This document shows, in pieces, positions 10,491 through 20,329 of a stretch of DNA of 64,000 nt. Location: assembly GCA_052174455.1 (NCBI GenBank), contig JBQMRP010000063.1, positions 1 to 64,000 on the forward strand, written 5' to 3'. Under the pieces are notes generated by a model that was not told the DNA's origin, did no database searches, and worked only from the letters and a program-made list of their open reading frames with translations. The DNA comes from Arsenophonus sp052174455 (GTDB lineage Bacteria > Pseudomonadota > Gammaproteobacteria > Enterobacterales > Enterobacteriaceae). The translations under genes were made by a program, and so were the position numbers. Position 1 is the stretch's first letter; every line of letters begins with the position of its first letter.

Positions 10491-11468
10491 TTAATAAAGT
10501 TTCTTTGCTGTATCTAACCAATCTTGCTTAAACTTATGTTGCATACTTTCAACTGCATTAATAATATCATGATGAACTAGTTTATCATTTTGAATACCAA
10601 CACAGCGTCCATCATACCCCTGTAAAAGCAATTGAATAGAATAAGCACCCATGCGAGACGCCAGAACACGATCACTGGCTACTGGACTACCACCTCGCTG
10701 AATATGGCCTAAAACAGTTGCTCGTGTCTCATGCTTAGTTTCTTTTTCAATATATTTTGCCAATTCATTAACATCATAAATATGCTCAGTAATAGCAATT
10801 ATCGCATGACGTTTACCTCTTGCTAAAGCAAACTTAATTTCTTTCAGTAACTCTTTCTTATCAAAAGGTATTTCTGGCAATACCACAAACTCACAGCCTC
10901 CAGCAATAGCCGCGGATAAAGTTAAATCACCACAATGACGCCCCATTATTTCAACTATTGAAATACGTTTATGAGAAGTTGAGGTATCACGTAAACGATC
11001 AATTGCTTCAACAATTGTATCTAAAGCGGTAAAATAACCAATCGTATAATCAGTACCGACAACATCATTATCAATTGTTCCAGGTACGCCTATACATGGA
11101 AAACCTGCTTCACTAATCTTCTTTGCGCCACGATAAGAACCATCTCCACCAATGACAATTAAAGCATCAATATCATGTTTTCTCATATTATTAATAGCTT
11201 GATCTCTTACCTTTTCACTATCACGAAATTTAGGAAAACGAGCAGAGCCTAAGAAAGTACCACCGCGATTAATAATATCAGAAACACTAAAACGATTAAG
11301 TTTTTTTATTCGATTTTCATAAAGCCCCATATAGCCGTCATAAATACCATAAACTTCTAAATCTTCAGAAATCCCCATTCGTACAACACTACGGATAGTA
11401 GCATTCATTCCTGGCGCATCACCACCACTGCTTAAAACACCAACTCTTTTTATTCTTTTTTTGTTCAT
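10491..11468 (-). CDS. pfkA: ATP-dependent 6-phosphofructokinase
   Basis: Committed step of glycolysis: fructose-6-phosphate plus ATP gives fructose-1,6-bisphosphate. The product is about 325 residues against 320 in E. coli and is collinear throughout. Visible are the ATP-binding glycine motif SSGGDAPGMNA, GGDGSYRG, the catalytic PGTIDNDVVGTD (TIDND about residues 131-135) and the substrate-binding VEIMGRHCGDL. Two ATGs lie in tandem (11471 and 11468). The agagg motif at 11477-11481 is only two bases from the first and five from the second, so I take the second. It stands alone, followed by a hairpin terminator. Confidence 0.96.
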   Translation of the reverse strand: MNKKRIKRVGVLSSGGDAPGMNATIRSVVRMGISEDLEVYGIYDGYMGLYENRIKKLNRFSVSDIINRGGTFLGSARFPKFRDSEKVRDQAINNMRKHDIDALIVIGGDGSYRGAKKISEAGFPCIGVPGTIDNDVVGTDYTIGYFTALDTIVEAIDRLRDTSTSHKRISIVEIMGRHCGDLTLSAAIAGGCEFVVLPEIPFDKKELLKEIKFALARGKRHAIIAITEHIYDVNELAKYIEKETKHETRATVLGHIQRGGSPVASDRVLASRMGAYSIQLLLQGYDGRCVGIQNDKLVHHDIINAVESMQHKFKQDWLDTAKKLY

Positions 11469-11587
11469 CATGACCTCTAATTTAAAATTTTGTTAGAAGC
11501 ATAAAAAATATCATTTTTTTATTTTACTTGTAATAATAACGAAATGAATTAATTCAATTTACTATATTATACGATAAAAATTTTAGT

Positions 11588-12565
11588 TATTAGCAAAATC
11601 TTGTATATAAGAATTAGTTCATGCTTTTATACTTCATGAATCTGTTCTTTACCCCCTTAAATTAGATGTTGTTTACACAACAGAATAAACAGCTCAAAAT
11701 CCTCTTATTTACTTTCATCTTTTCTGAGTAAACGGAAGCAACATAAATGGTATTGAAATGGTTGTTTTTCGAACTACAATGCTTCGTGCGTCAGATTCGT
11801 AGGTTTACTGTTACAAAACCAGATTTAATTAGATTCCTCACTATTCTTGAATGATCCATTGCACTAACGGGAAGGAATGGAATGGCAACGTTCTTATCGC
11901 TCTTTCTCCAACTTTTTTATCGGTGAATAATATTCGCTGAAACCCTTGCCAACAGAATATCAAGAGATTTATTAGCGGCATCAGAATTCTCTGCTAACCA
12001 AAACTACAGTACCTAACCCATTACTTTTAATTAGATGCCTTTGGCAGTGAAGAGAGGATATGAGTTGTTTTGTATACCAAATAGGGTTGGGTGTTACGTA
12101 TCCTAAAATATCTTTCTATTGCATTCCAAAAACTAAAGGAATCCTTTCCCTATACCAAGTCCTTAGAGATATAGTTAAAACAACGCGCCTCCAGGTCATT
12201 AAGATCTTATACTCAGTTTGATTCTGGTTATCGATAACCATTTTCGACTTAAACGAGCTACTTACGTTCATGCAGTGATGTCGATAAATAAAGCAATAGA
12301 TAAAGGCGATCAGCTTTCCTTACAGGACGGTATATGTCATCGGACAAGAATAAACGTAGCGTATATCGCTCAAATCATACAGCTACCATTCATAGGGAAC
12401 TAACTCTTCGATATTTTTGCACGCTTTAGATAAGGTGGTGCAATGAGCTATTGAAATATATCCGTAATACTTTGATCCTTAACCTTAGGTATTTAAATTT
12501 CAACATCGCCGATACTAGTTTGTATGGTTTTCTATGATAATAGAAAACCATTACGAACGGGCATT
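11588..12565 (-). mobile_element. IS256-family copy M1, left part
   Basis: Starts at the family terminus 'ttattagcaaaatcttg' and runs in register with the other reverse copies through the transposase region. 'ttggcagtgaagagagg', 'gataaccattttcgactt' and 'tatttaaatttcaacatcgc' are recognisable landmarks. The last is the reverse complement of the segment coding for the G-D-I-E-I-K-V-P-K motif. Homology stops at about 12565 and resumes at 14570, so the copy is split by an insertion. No open transposase frame survives. Confidence 0.7.
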
Positions 12566-14569
12566 ATGATTAGAAATTAATCGCTCTTTAAAAGCGATTA
12601 AATTTCCTTTTATTCTAAAAGGAGATAAAATCGGTTTACTAAGTCTATTTTAAGTTAAAATTTCGTTAGAGCCTGCATTATTTAACCTAATCCACTATTT
12701 TAGTGACATTAATTATAACTTTGTCTTAATAACTATTGTTATTTCATTTTATGCATTCTTATTGATAACAATTCCATTGCCTATTTACCAAACCGAGCGT
12801 CGGTAAAATAATCTGTCTCCACACAGAATGCATTTGCATGTATCTGTGTGCAGGAATCCTTTTATTAGGACGACGAACTTCGGTTTTTCGATTTTTTGCG
12901 AACCGTAATATCTTTAGAGACTTACATAATACACCTTCGATAATAGTATGATGCTTCGTTGACGATTTGACAAAAAACCATAATACGGATCACCTTAACA
13001 TAACTCACTGGAATATAGCTAATATAGCGTCCGATCATCTCTTCCTACAACAAGAGATGGAGAAAGGTTTACTACTCGCGCGCGATTACTGTATAGACTG
13101 GTAGTTATAATAATGATACACAACCACTTCCCTAGATAATTCTTCAGTTTTAATCCAGATACGTAAAGCGTTTAAGATAAAGTAGCAATCGAATATTTCA
13201 TCGCTATGTCAGACTCTTTTCGTCTTTTTTATGAAATGAACTTTCCAGCAATGTCTTCGTACTGTAGCTTCATGTAACGCTGTCACTTCTTACTGGCGCA
13301 GACATTTCCAAAAAACCACCAGGAAGACATTGGGATTTATCAAGTTAATAACTGTAATACAGCAGCCGGATGACAGAATCTCGCAAAATTGCTTTGACTG
13401 CTCTTTTTTTGAAGAACAACTTACGTTATACATCATGTTAATATCCAGACCACTAGTGGTAGCGAAGATATTAGCATACGAATGTTGATTGAATTATCAA
13501 AGATAAATGTGAAAGGCACAGAATATATCAATTTCGATATCCTATTTGTGTGCCCACTACAGTATTGCATAGGTGGGCGGTACAAAAAATATTGAATTTC
13601 GGCGAGTTATTATTGAATAAGGCCAATAATATTTGGTCAGTGACAGTAATGCGTTAATAGTTACAGTTAAATAAAATATAAATCTACTATGCTATAATCA
13701 TTCCTCAGCAGCTTTAAAGTTCCATAAACTGCAGGATTTTAACTTATAGCTTTAGCAGAAAAACAACGGTGCGAATATTCAGTAGAGGGATAAAAAACCC
13801 AGCGCACTTTCCATGAAAGAAGTGCACAAGCATCTATTCTATCAATAGATAGACGGGTCTATAAATTGATACTTTTTATCTTATTTTTTAAGAAAGTTAT
13901 TTCAGCTATCATCAATAGTGAAAATCAGTTTAGTTGGGTGAAGGAATTTACATTTAGGTAAATTCCTCTCTGCGTACCTTGCTAGAGATTATAGAAATCA
14001 TCATTTTATCTAGATTCGTAAGATCTATCGGCCTAGTTATCTTTATGTTTATCCAGGTAAAAAAAAAGAAAACGAGCATCATCACCTATTCATCTATAGG
14101 TGATGAATTCATCGGAAAGCATACTTTTAATAACTACCCTCAATGAGTTATATTTATCATCATAGGCTTAACCTGTTCGCGTTGTTTAAAAACCCGGATA
14201 ATCGTAACTACTTACAGGCGGATAATATTTTCATATCGAAAAAAAATGTAGACCAAGTTCAGACGTATTGTTGTATATCCTCTTTCAAATATTTGAAAAT
14301 TCAGTCGGTCTGTCATCATTAATTTGAGAGAGATCATTAAAACCCTTCGTATAAACAGACTATGCAATACATGAAATCTGATGTTATCTTGCTAATTTTA
14401 CTTGGCTTATACTTTTTAGTAGATTTATTCTGAACCATCTAAATGAATTTCTTTAATATTAACATATTGCAGAATATAAAACAGTACTTATATAATAAAC
14501 ACCCCCCAAAAAGCAGTATATTTGCGTCATTTATACCAGATTATATTACGTTGATCCTGTTATTACAGG
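12566..14569. mobile_element. 2-kb insertion inside IS copy M1 (repeats B and D)
   Basis: This block interrupts an IS256-family copy, so it arrived later. Its left 300 bases are repeat B (also at 3890-4200). Its right part, about 13690-14500, is repeat D (also at 51790-52690, same orientation). Matching landmarks in D are the 'ggattttaacttatagcttt' region, 'agaaagttatttca', 'gaaatcatcat' and 'aacatattgcagaatataaa'. Broken frames on both strands do not let me assign a transposase family. The two-kb length and two-copy status suggest an old transposon. Confidence 0.5.
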
Positions 14570-14790
14570 ATAGCTTCAAGCTCAACCTCAACAGCAATTC
14601 CTATCATCTACTTATCACCATTACAGATAAGTTCATGTAAGAAATCAAGATAAATATCTAGTTTCGCAAATATCTTGTAGGGTAGATTTTTTATGGTATA
14701 TCATCTCTCTGTTGTTAAAATTATCCATGAAATTAATCAATATGATATGCCATCATCTCTAAAATCTAATAGCAAAATGCGCATAACTTA
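14570..14790 (-). mobile_element. IS256-family copy M1, right part
   Basis: Resumes the family consensus with 'gcttcaagctcaacctcaac' and continues through 'gataagttcatgtaagaa', the 'gtagggtagattttt' block and 'atcatctctctgttgtta', ending near 'gcgcataactt'. This is the transposase N-terminal end of the element, read on the minus strand. Confidence 0.7.
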
Positions 14791-14799
14791 AAGAGTTTG

Positions 14800-14945
14800 A
14801 GATCACTCTGCATTGATATATTTAAGTGTATAATTAGGTATTACTCCAATCAGTACTGTTAAGTAAATCTTCATTATAGTTTATAAAAGATTCCTTTTAA
14901 ATTAAACTTTAAATTATTTAAAAAATTATATTGCCTTCTGGAATA
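14800..14945. repeat. dispersed repeat E, copy 1
   Basis: About 140 bases beginning 'gagatcactctgcattgata' that are homologous to 48560-48695 and 52850-52990. Shared are the 'gcatt(g/a)atat' start, the 'ataat(t/c)aggtattac'-like middle and the 'aatcagtactgttaag'-like segment. It follows the right end of an IS copy. No protein is seen. Confidence 0.5.
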
Positions 14946-15139
14946 TGAAATTTAATAAAAAAAAATTTTTTAATCTCAGTCGATTGAAATTACTTTAAAT
15001 TAAATATAGTGAATGATTTTATCAATCAAAATCAGTAATAAATCTGCTCACTGTCCTAAGCGAGCAGATTTACTCAAAAAAAATAAAAAAGACTATTACG
15101 TATGTTTCGTTTGCTAATATCAATAGCTCTACTATTGAT

Positions 15140-15805
15140 TAAAAAAAATTGCAACCATGGATAAGTTTATCCTCCTAAACTAGGACTATATAATAACGCT
15201 CATAAATTATTACTACATTCTTGTTAGCACTCCTTGCTCAGTTGAAGTAATGGAAGCGCTAAGTGCTTCAGGTATTGATTACACTATTTTTCTATGATCC
15301 AAATATTCATCCACAACGAGAACGTGAAATCGCAAAAACAAAATATTCGTTATGCTTAATAGAATAATATGTCGTTTTTTGATACTAACTATGATAGTGA
15401 TATCTGTCCTTGCATATCTCAAGGACATGGAACAAGAACCTGAGCGAAGTAGTTCGTTGCATTATGTATTTTGATATACGATTTGATAACACCAATCTCT
15501 ATGCTGCTGAGTATGGTTTTAACATTATCTCCAGTTTATTAGATATTTCTTGCTGAAAATATATAACAGATCAATAGCTATGGTAACCATACTATCACCC
15601 ATTACAGTTACTTAACTTATTGGAAGTATAACTGACGTAAACAAGATGTTTCAACAAGAATAGTTGAAATTAGTAAACACGAACAATTTTATCAAAAAGA
15701 ATACTGCGGTTGCATATATTCTCTACATATTACCAATAAACATCAGCAGTCGCAATGACGGGAGATTATCTGAATTTAGGTTAAGTATTAGATTAGCGAC
15801 AGTAA
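15140..15805 (+). pseudogene. queH: epoxyqueuosine reductase QueH relic
   Basis: The plus strand, read across several frameshifts, matches QueH (DUF208 family), which makes queuosine from epoxyqueuosine in tRNA. Pieces in order: KLLLHSC, SVEVMEALSASGIDYTIFF, DPNIHPQRERE, a central decayed region with GHGTRT, ISMLLSMV, then RIVEISKHEQFYQKEYCGCI and YSLHITNKHQQS. The family's CxxC of the CCAPCS motif is damaged and many stops are present. It converges on lysS. Losing it would remove this last step unless another reductase (QueG) is encoded elsewhere. Confidence 0.75.
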
Positions 15806-15923
15806 GTATAATGAACCTAAATAGCTAAATAGGTAAGTATTAATATTACTTTAGCGATAAATAATAAATCAAATAAAAAAAATTACTTAGCTTCAAGGTA
15901 GGTGTTTTATATATCTTAATAGG

Positions 15924-17438
15924 TTATTTTCCAGGCCGTAATACTGGAAATAAAATAACATCACGAATTATATGGCTATTAGTTAATAACATAATCATCC
16001 GATCAATACCAATACCTAAACCAGCCGTTGGGGGCAATCCATGCTCCAGTGCAATGATATAATCCTCATCATAAAACATGGTTTCATCATCACCATCATC
16101 TTTTTTATGAGCCTGTTTAGCAAAACGTTCTGCTTGATCTTCTGAATCATTAAGCTCAGAAAAACCATTACCAATTTCACAACCACCTATGAAGAATTCA
16201 AATCGATCGGTAATAAATGGATTATTATCATTACGACGAGCTAAAGGAGAGACTTCTGCTGGATATTCAGTAATAAATGTCGGTTGGATTAAATGGCTTT
16301 CCACTACTGCCTCAAAAATTTCGCACTGTATGCGCCCTAATCCCCAAGCTTTTTCTATTTCAATATTAAGTGATTTTGCAATAGTTGTCACTTTAGACAT
16401 ATCATCTAAATCAGTCAAATCTGTTTCAGCACAATACTTGACTATTGCTTTTTTCATTGTTATTTTTTTAAAAGGCTGCCCGAAATCAAATGAATACTCA
16501 CCATATTTTATCTGAGTTGTTCCTAATACCTCTTGCGTTACCGTTCGAAATAACTCTTCAGTTAATACAATTAGATCTTTATAATCAGCATAAGCCATAT
16601 ACAGTTCCATCATGGTAAATTCTGGATTATGGCGAGGTGAAATACCTTCATTACGAAAGTTACGATTAATTTCAAAAATGCGCTCAAATCCACCAACAAC
16701 TAAACGTTTTAAATAAAGTTCTGGCGCAATACGCAGATACATATCAATATTTAATGCATTATGATGAGTAATAAATGGACGTGCTGCTGCACCACCCGGT
16801 ATAACATGCATCATCGGTGTTTCAACTTCCATAAAATCTTTACTAACCATAAAGTTACGTAAAGCCGACAGCACACGTGAACGTATAATAAAAATCTGAC
16901 GTGATTGTTCATTAGCAATAAGATCAAGATAACGTTGTCGATAACGCGTTTCCTGATCTGCTAGCCCATGGAATTTATCTGGAAGAGGACGTAATGCTTT
17001 GGTTAATAAATAAACTTCATAACCATGAATAGTCAACTCACCTGTTTTTGTTTTAAATAATTTACCTCTAACACCTAGAATGTCACCAAGATCCCATTTC
17101 TTAAACTGTTCGTTATAAATACCTTCTGCTAAATCATCACGAAAAACATAAATCTGAATCTGACCACCCATATCTTGTAATGTCGCAAAAGAGGCCTTAC
17201 CCATTATACGGCGTGTAATCATTCTCCCAGCAACAGAAACGTTAATATTCAGTTCAGTAAGTTCTTCTGCATGCTTTTCATCATATTTATCATGTATATC
17301 ACCAGATAAATATTCACGGCGAAAATCATTAGGAAAAGCAGTACCATTATCACGCAATCCTGCTAATTTTTCTCGCCGAGTTTTTAATTCATTATTTAAG
17401 TAAAGGGACTGCTCAGCACCCTGTTGTTGTTGAGACAT
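15924..17438 (-). CDS. lysS: lysyl-tRNA synthetase, class II
   Basis: Charges tRNA-Lys with lysine. The 504-residue product is full length (E. coli 505). The N-terminal OB-fold anticodon-binding domain occupies roughly residues 60-170 (VAGRMITRRIMGKASFATLQ). The catalytic core has motif 1 around METPMMHVIPGGAAARPF, motif 2 EINRNFRNEGISPRHNPEFT and motif 3 AGLGIGIDRMIMLLTNSH. One oddity: the conserved GGREIGNGFSELND block reads GGCEIGNGFSELND, an Arg-to-Cys change at residue 420 (codon at 16181-16179, TGT for expected CGT). It starts 9 bases after prfB ends, so the two form an operon as in E. coli. Confidence 0.96.
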   Translation of the reverse strand: MSQQQQGAEQSLYLNNELKTRREKLAGLRDNGTAFPNDFRREYLSGDIHDKYDEKHAEELTELNINVSVAGRMITRRIMGKASFATLQDMGGQIQIYVFRDDLAEGIYNEQFKKWDLGDILGVRGKLFKTKTGELTIHGYEVYLLTKALRPLPDKFHGLADQETRYRQRYLDLIANEQSRQIFIIRSRVLSALRNFMVSKDFMEVETPMMHVIPGGAAARPFITHHNALNIDMYLRIAPELYLKRLVVGGFERIFEINRNFRNEGISPRHNPEFTMMELYMAYADYKDLIVLTEELFRTVTQEVLGTTQIKYGEYSFDFGQPFKKITMKKAIVKYCAETDLTDLDDMSKVTTIAKSLNIEIEKAWGLGRIQCEIFEAVVESHLIQPTFITEYPAEVSPLARRNDNNPFITDRFEFFIGGCEIGNGFSELNDSEDQAERFAKQAHKKDDGDDETMFYDEDYIIALEHGLPPTAGLGIGIDRMIMLLTNSHIIRDVILFPVLRPGK

Positions 17439-17447
17439 CTTTTTTCC

Positions 17448-18545
17448 TTATAGGCCAGCTTTTAAGCTTGCTTCAATAAATTTATCTAGATCACCATCTA
17501 GTACCGCTTGGGTATTACGATTTTCAACACCAGTACGTAAATCTTTAACTCGAGAATCATCCAGCACATAAGAACGAATTTGGCTACCCCAGCCAATATC
17601 AGATTTATTTTCTTCTAATGCTTGTTTATTAATATTTTTCTTTTGCATTTCTAGCTCATATAATTTTGCTTTTAGTTGCTTCAAAGCCTGATCTTTATTC
17701 TTATGTTGAGAGCGGTCACTCTGGCATTGAGTAACAATTCCAGTTGGCATATGGGTTATACGTACAGCTGATTCTGTTTTATTAACATGTTGCCCACCAG
17801 CCCCAGATGCCCGATAAACATCAATTCGTAAATCTGTAGGATTCATTTGAATATCAATATCATTATCCATTTCAGGATAAATAAAAGCAGAACTAAACGA
17901 AGTATGGCGACGACCGCCGGAATTAAAAGGACTTTTACGCACTAACCGATGAACACCTGTTTCAGTTCGTAACCACCCAAAAGCATACTTACCAATAATC
18001 TTTATCGTAGCAGATTTTAAGCCAGCAACATCACCATCTGACGCTTCAATAATTTCTGTTTTAAAACCTTTTGACTCTGCCCAGAGTAGATACATACGCA
18101 GCAACATGCTAACCCAATCTTGTGCCTCAGTTCCCCCTGAACCTGCTTGTAAATCAAGATAACAATTAGCACTATCATTCTGCCCAGAAAACATACAACG
18201 AAATTCTAATTGTTCTAATTTTTCTTCCAGCTGCGCTAACTCTGCGACCACATCATAAAAAGTTTCTTCATCATCAGCTTCAATTATCAGATCGAGCAAA
18301 CCAGATATATCGTTAAAATCTTGTATCAAAACATCAATAGTTTTTACTACTGCTTCAAGAGAAGAGCGTTCCTTACCCAACTCTTGAGCTCGCTCCGGCT
18401 CGTTCCAGACATCAGGCTGCTCAAGTTGTATGTTTACTTCCTTTAAACGTTCTTTCTTATTATCATAGTTAAAGATACCCATTAAGATCTTTGCCCGCTC
18501 AGACAGATCCTGAATCTGATTTTTTATTGGATTAATTTCAAACAT
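17448..18545 (-). CDS. prfB: peptide chain release factor 2, frameshift-free
   Basis: RF2 terminates translation at UGA and UAA. Taking the homologous start (MFEINPIKNQIQDLSERA, ATG at 18545) gives 365 residues, exactly the E. coli length; an in-frame 30-codon upstream extension is not conserved and I reject it. The tripeptide anticodon SPF (KSPFNSGG) and catalytic GGQ (SGAGGQHVN, about 250-252) are intact, and the residue before SGAGGQ is Ala. E. coli prfB needs a +1 frameshift at codon 25; here the whole gene is one frame, because a base is missing upstream of the old shift site. It precedes lysS in an operon. Confidence 0.95.
   Translation of the reverse strand: MFEINPIKNQIQDLSERAKILMGIFNYDNKKERLKEVNIQLEQPDVWNEPERAQELGKERSSLEAVVKTIDVLIQDFNDISGLLDLIIEADDEETFYDVVAELAQLEEKLEQLEFRCMFSGQNDSANCYLDLQAGSGGTEAQDWVSMLLRMYLLWAESKGFKTEIIEASDGDVAGLKSATIKIIGKYAFGWLRTETGVHRLVRKSPFNSGGRRHTSFSSAFIYPEMDNDIDIQMNPTDLRIDVYRASGAGGQHVNKTESAVRITHMPTGIVTQCQSDRSQHKNKDQALKQLKAKLYELEMQKKNINKQALEENKSDIGWGSQIRSYVLDDSRVKDLRTGVENRNTQAVLDGDLDKFIEASLKAGL
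18468..18488 (-). other. vestige of the prfB programmed frameshift site
   Basis: On the coding strand this reads cttaatgggtatctttaac, against the E. coli site cttagggggtatctttgac, the same 19-base length. The internal Shine-Dalgarno (agggg) is degraded to aatgg and the regulatory TGA has become TAA (18471-18469). One base is missing just upstream, in the codon matching E. coli Val20 (about 18486-18488), so ribosomes now reach the main frame without shifting. Confidence 0.8.
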
Positions 18546-19004
18546 ACCTTTATATCTTTTATGTTTTTTATTTAAATCTAAAAATATAAAGTCTATTATA
18601 GCGGATCTTATTCCTGGATTATACTTTTCAGTCAATATGATTCATGATAACTTATTTACCAATTAAATAGACGCTTTTAGTCAGTAACCCCTTTTTTTTA
18701 TAAAGGGATAATGCTTTAAATCTAATTACTAAAATTAGTAACAGAAAAATATTGATTATAATTAAGGGAGATCACACCAATTACCATCCTACGTTCAAGG
18801 AACGGTGGTGGTTAAAATAGAATAATTCTATTCGCAAGACCATAAATGCTAAATTAGTAATTGGATGTTACAAAATTGCTACGATACTCATTAAGATGAA
18901 CTAGCAAGAAACGTGTTAGCATCAAATCTACGCTGCTTTAGCGATATCTATGAGTTGAGTGCTATTATATATTCTGCGATAAGTTAATTTCTAACTATGT
19001 GGAT
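18546..19004. other. prfB upstream region, no gene
   Basis: Contains the prfB leader. No recJ or other neighbour relic is recognisable. A TGTGGATAA nonamer (DnaA-box-like) occurs near 18997-19005 but is isolated and probably chance. Confidence 0.35.
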
Positions 19005-19213
19005 AAAAATTTTTAGTAAAAACCTCTTATACTATAAGAAAATTTCTTCTACAATGGTTACAATGAAAAAGCAAATAATTATACAGATTAAAAAAACTTT
19101 TTCCTCACCCCTTTCCTTATCCTACTAACATAAAGTTGCATCTCATTAGTTAAATTAGTAAATAATCTGTCGGATGATATCGATGTATGCATCGTAGCAA
19201 CTTATTCCACTTT
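19005..19213. repeat. repeat R3, copy 1
   Basis: About 200 bases homologous to the segments just downstream of both zapA genes (28712-28938 and 41315-41540). Landmarks include 'acagattaaa', 'taataatctgtcggatgatatcgat'-type spacing (shared 'gatgatatcgat' / 'gatgtcgatttatg') and 'ccactttatcc'. In this copy the sequence continues past the point where the other two are cut by an IS. Identity unknown. Confidence 0.6.
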
Positions 19214-19619
19214 ATCCTGCTCATATTATCACAGTGAACATGTTATCCGTTGGCTGGCGGCTTCCTCATAATCTCACATTCATTATGATTACAGAAATAT
19301 CATTGCAAAATCTCCGAATTCCAGAAAAATTGAACAATCTTACTGTAAGTGTTTTTGTGAAATTAGATTACAAGGATAAATGGTTTAATTATCTCTAATT
19401 TATGTTGAATAACTTAATTTTACGGGAGTCAGTAAAACGAACAGAGATTAACTTAAAACAGCGTTTAGATTGCGTCACTGCCTCATTTATTAATTGACAA
19501 AAATAAAAATACAATGCACTAAATAGTGTAATTAAAACTAAAAAATATTTTTCGCTAATCTATGAAAGAGAAATGTTAAATTACACACAGGAAAACTAGA
19601 AGAGCGGAATAGTAGGAAA
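19214..19619. other. continuation of R3 locus, unidentified
   Basis: Plus-strand pieces such as YYHSEHVIRWLAAS at about 19225-19270 look protein-like but are interrupted by stops. I cannot name the gene. It may be what R3 belonged to before the IS insertions. Confidence 0.3.
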
Positions 19620-20060
19620 AAGTAGAAGATAAAAGAAAAAAATGAATTACGATCTTAATCGCCCAAGATTGCCATGGCCATGTAAACAATGAGATTCTTG
19701 AAACGTCTAATGTAGAATATATTAATCATTTTCTTGAGCTGATCATCGATCAGAGCTTCATCTTTTACTTGGATGAAGCTAAATAGTACAAAACCTTTTC
19801 CAAAAAGCATGGCATTAGTCACTATCACCAATAATATTGGTAATCAGAGAGTTATTAATAAGGAATTCTATATTCAAATTTTAACATTTATATCAACTGA
19901 TTCAAAGGATAGCTGAGAAGCCTCCATAGTATGGAGTCATTTTATTTACCAAATTATCTAACTTAGAGAAGATTGTTAAAACTAGAACAATTGAAATATA
20001 AAGGTGCCTAAATTACTCTACAAGCAAAGCAACAACTTTTTCCAACATACCCTAATTTCT
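19620..20060 (+). mobile_element. IS1595-family relic, copy C3 (partial, plus strand)
   Basis: The plus strand reads, over frameshifts, NEILETSNVEYINHFLELII, then the 'YLDEAK.YKTFSKKHGISHY' region equivalent to CSDGWK.Y..FA...GV.H, and a final MESFYLPNYLT matching the family's F.GVATKYLPNYLGW end. It is homologous to the reverse complement of 60250-60560. Only the C-terminal half is present. Confidence 0.55.
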
Positions 20061-20329
20061 TCAAAAATTAATTTAAATAGTTTGGAATAAGTCTACTCCA
20101 AAAAAATATAAATCTACTAAATCAGTTAGATTATTTATAATTCTCTGTGTTATAATCTTTTTATTTATTTGAAAGTGCTTTATAAGCTCCTCTCCACCAG
20201 AAATAAGCTTATAATAAGACACTGAATTTTCATGATACGGATCATACAATAATACATCCAACTCGGCTTTAAATTTTTATTACTCAGTATTCAGCCCATT
20301 ACAGCAAAATAACTATTCGTTGTTTTTAA

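Noticed and set aside
18546..18635. In-frame 30-codon upstream extension of prfB
   Set aside because: It has no similarity to RF2, while MFEINP at 18545 matches the known N-terminus and gives exactly 365 residues.
18997..19005. DnaA-box nonamer as a chromosomal origin
   Set aside because: Single isolated site, no cluster and no dnaA/gidA-type neighbours.
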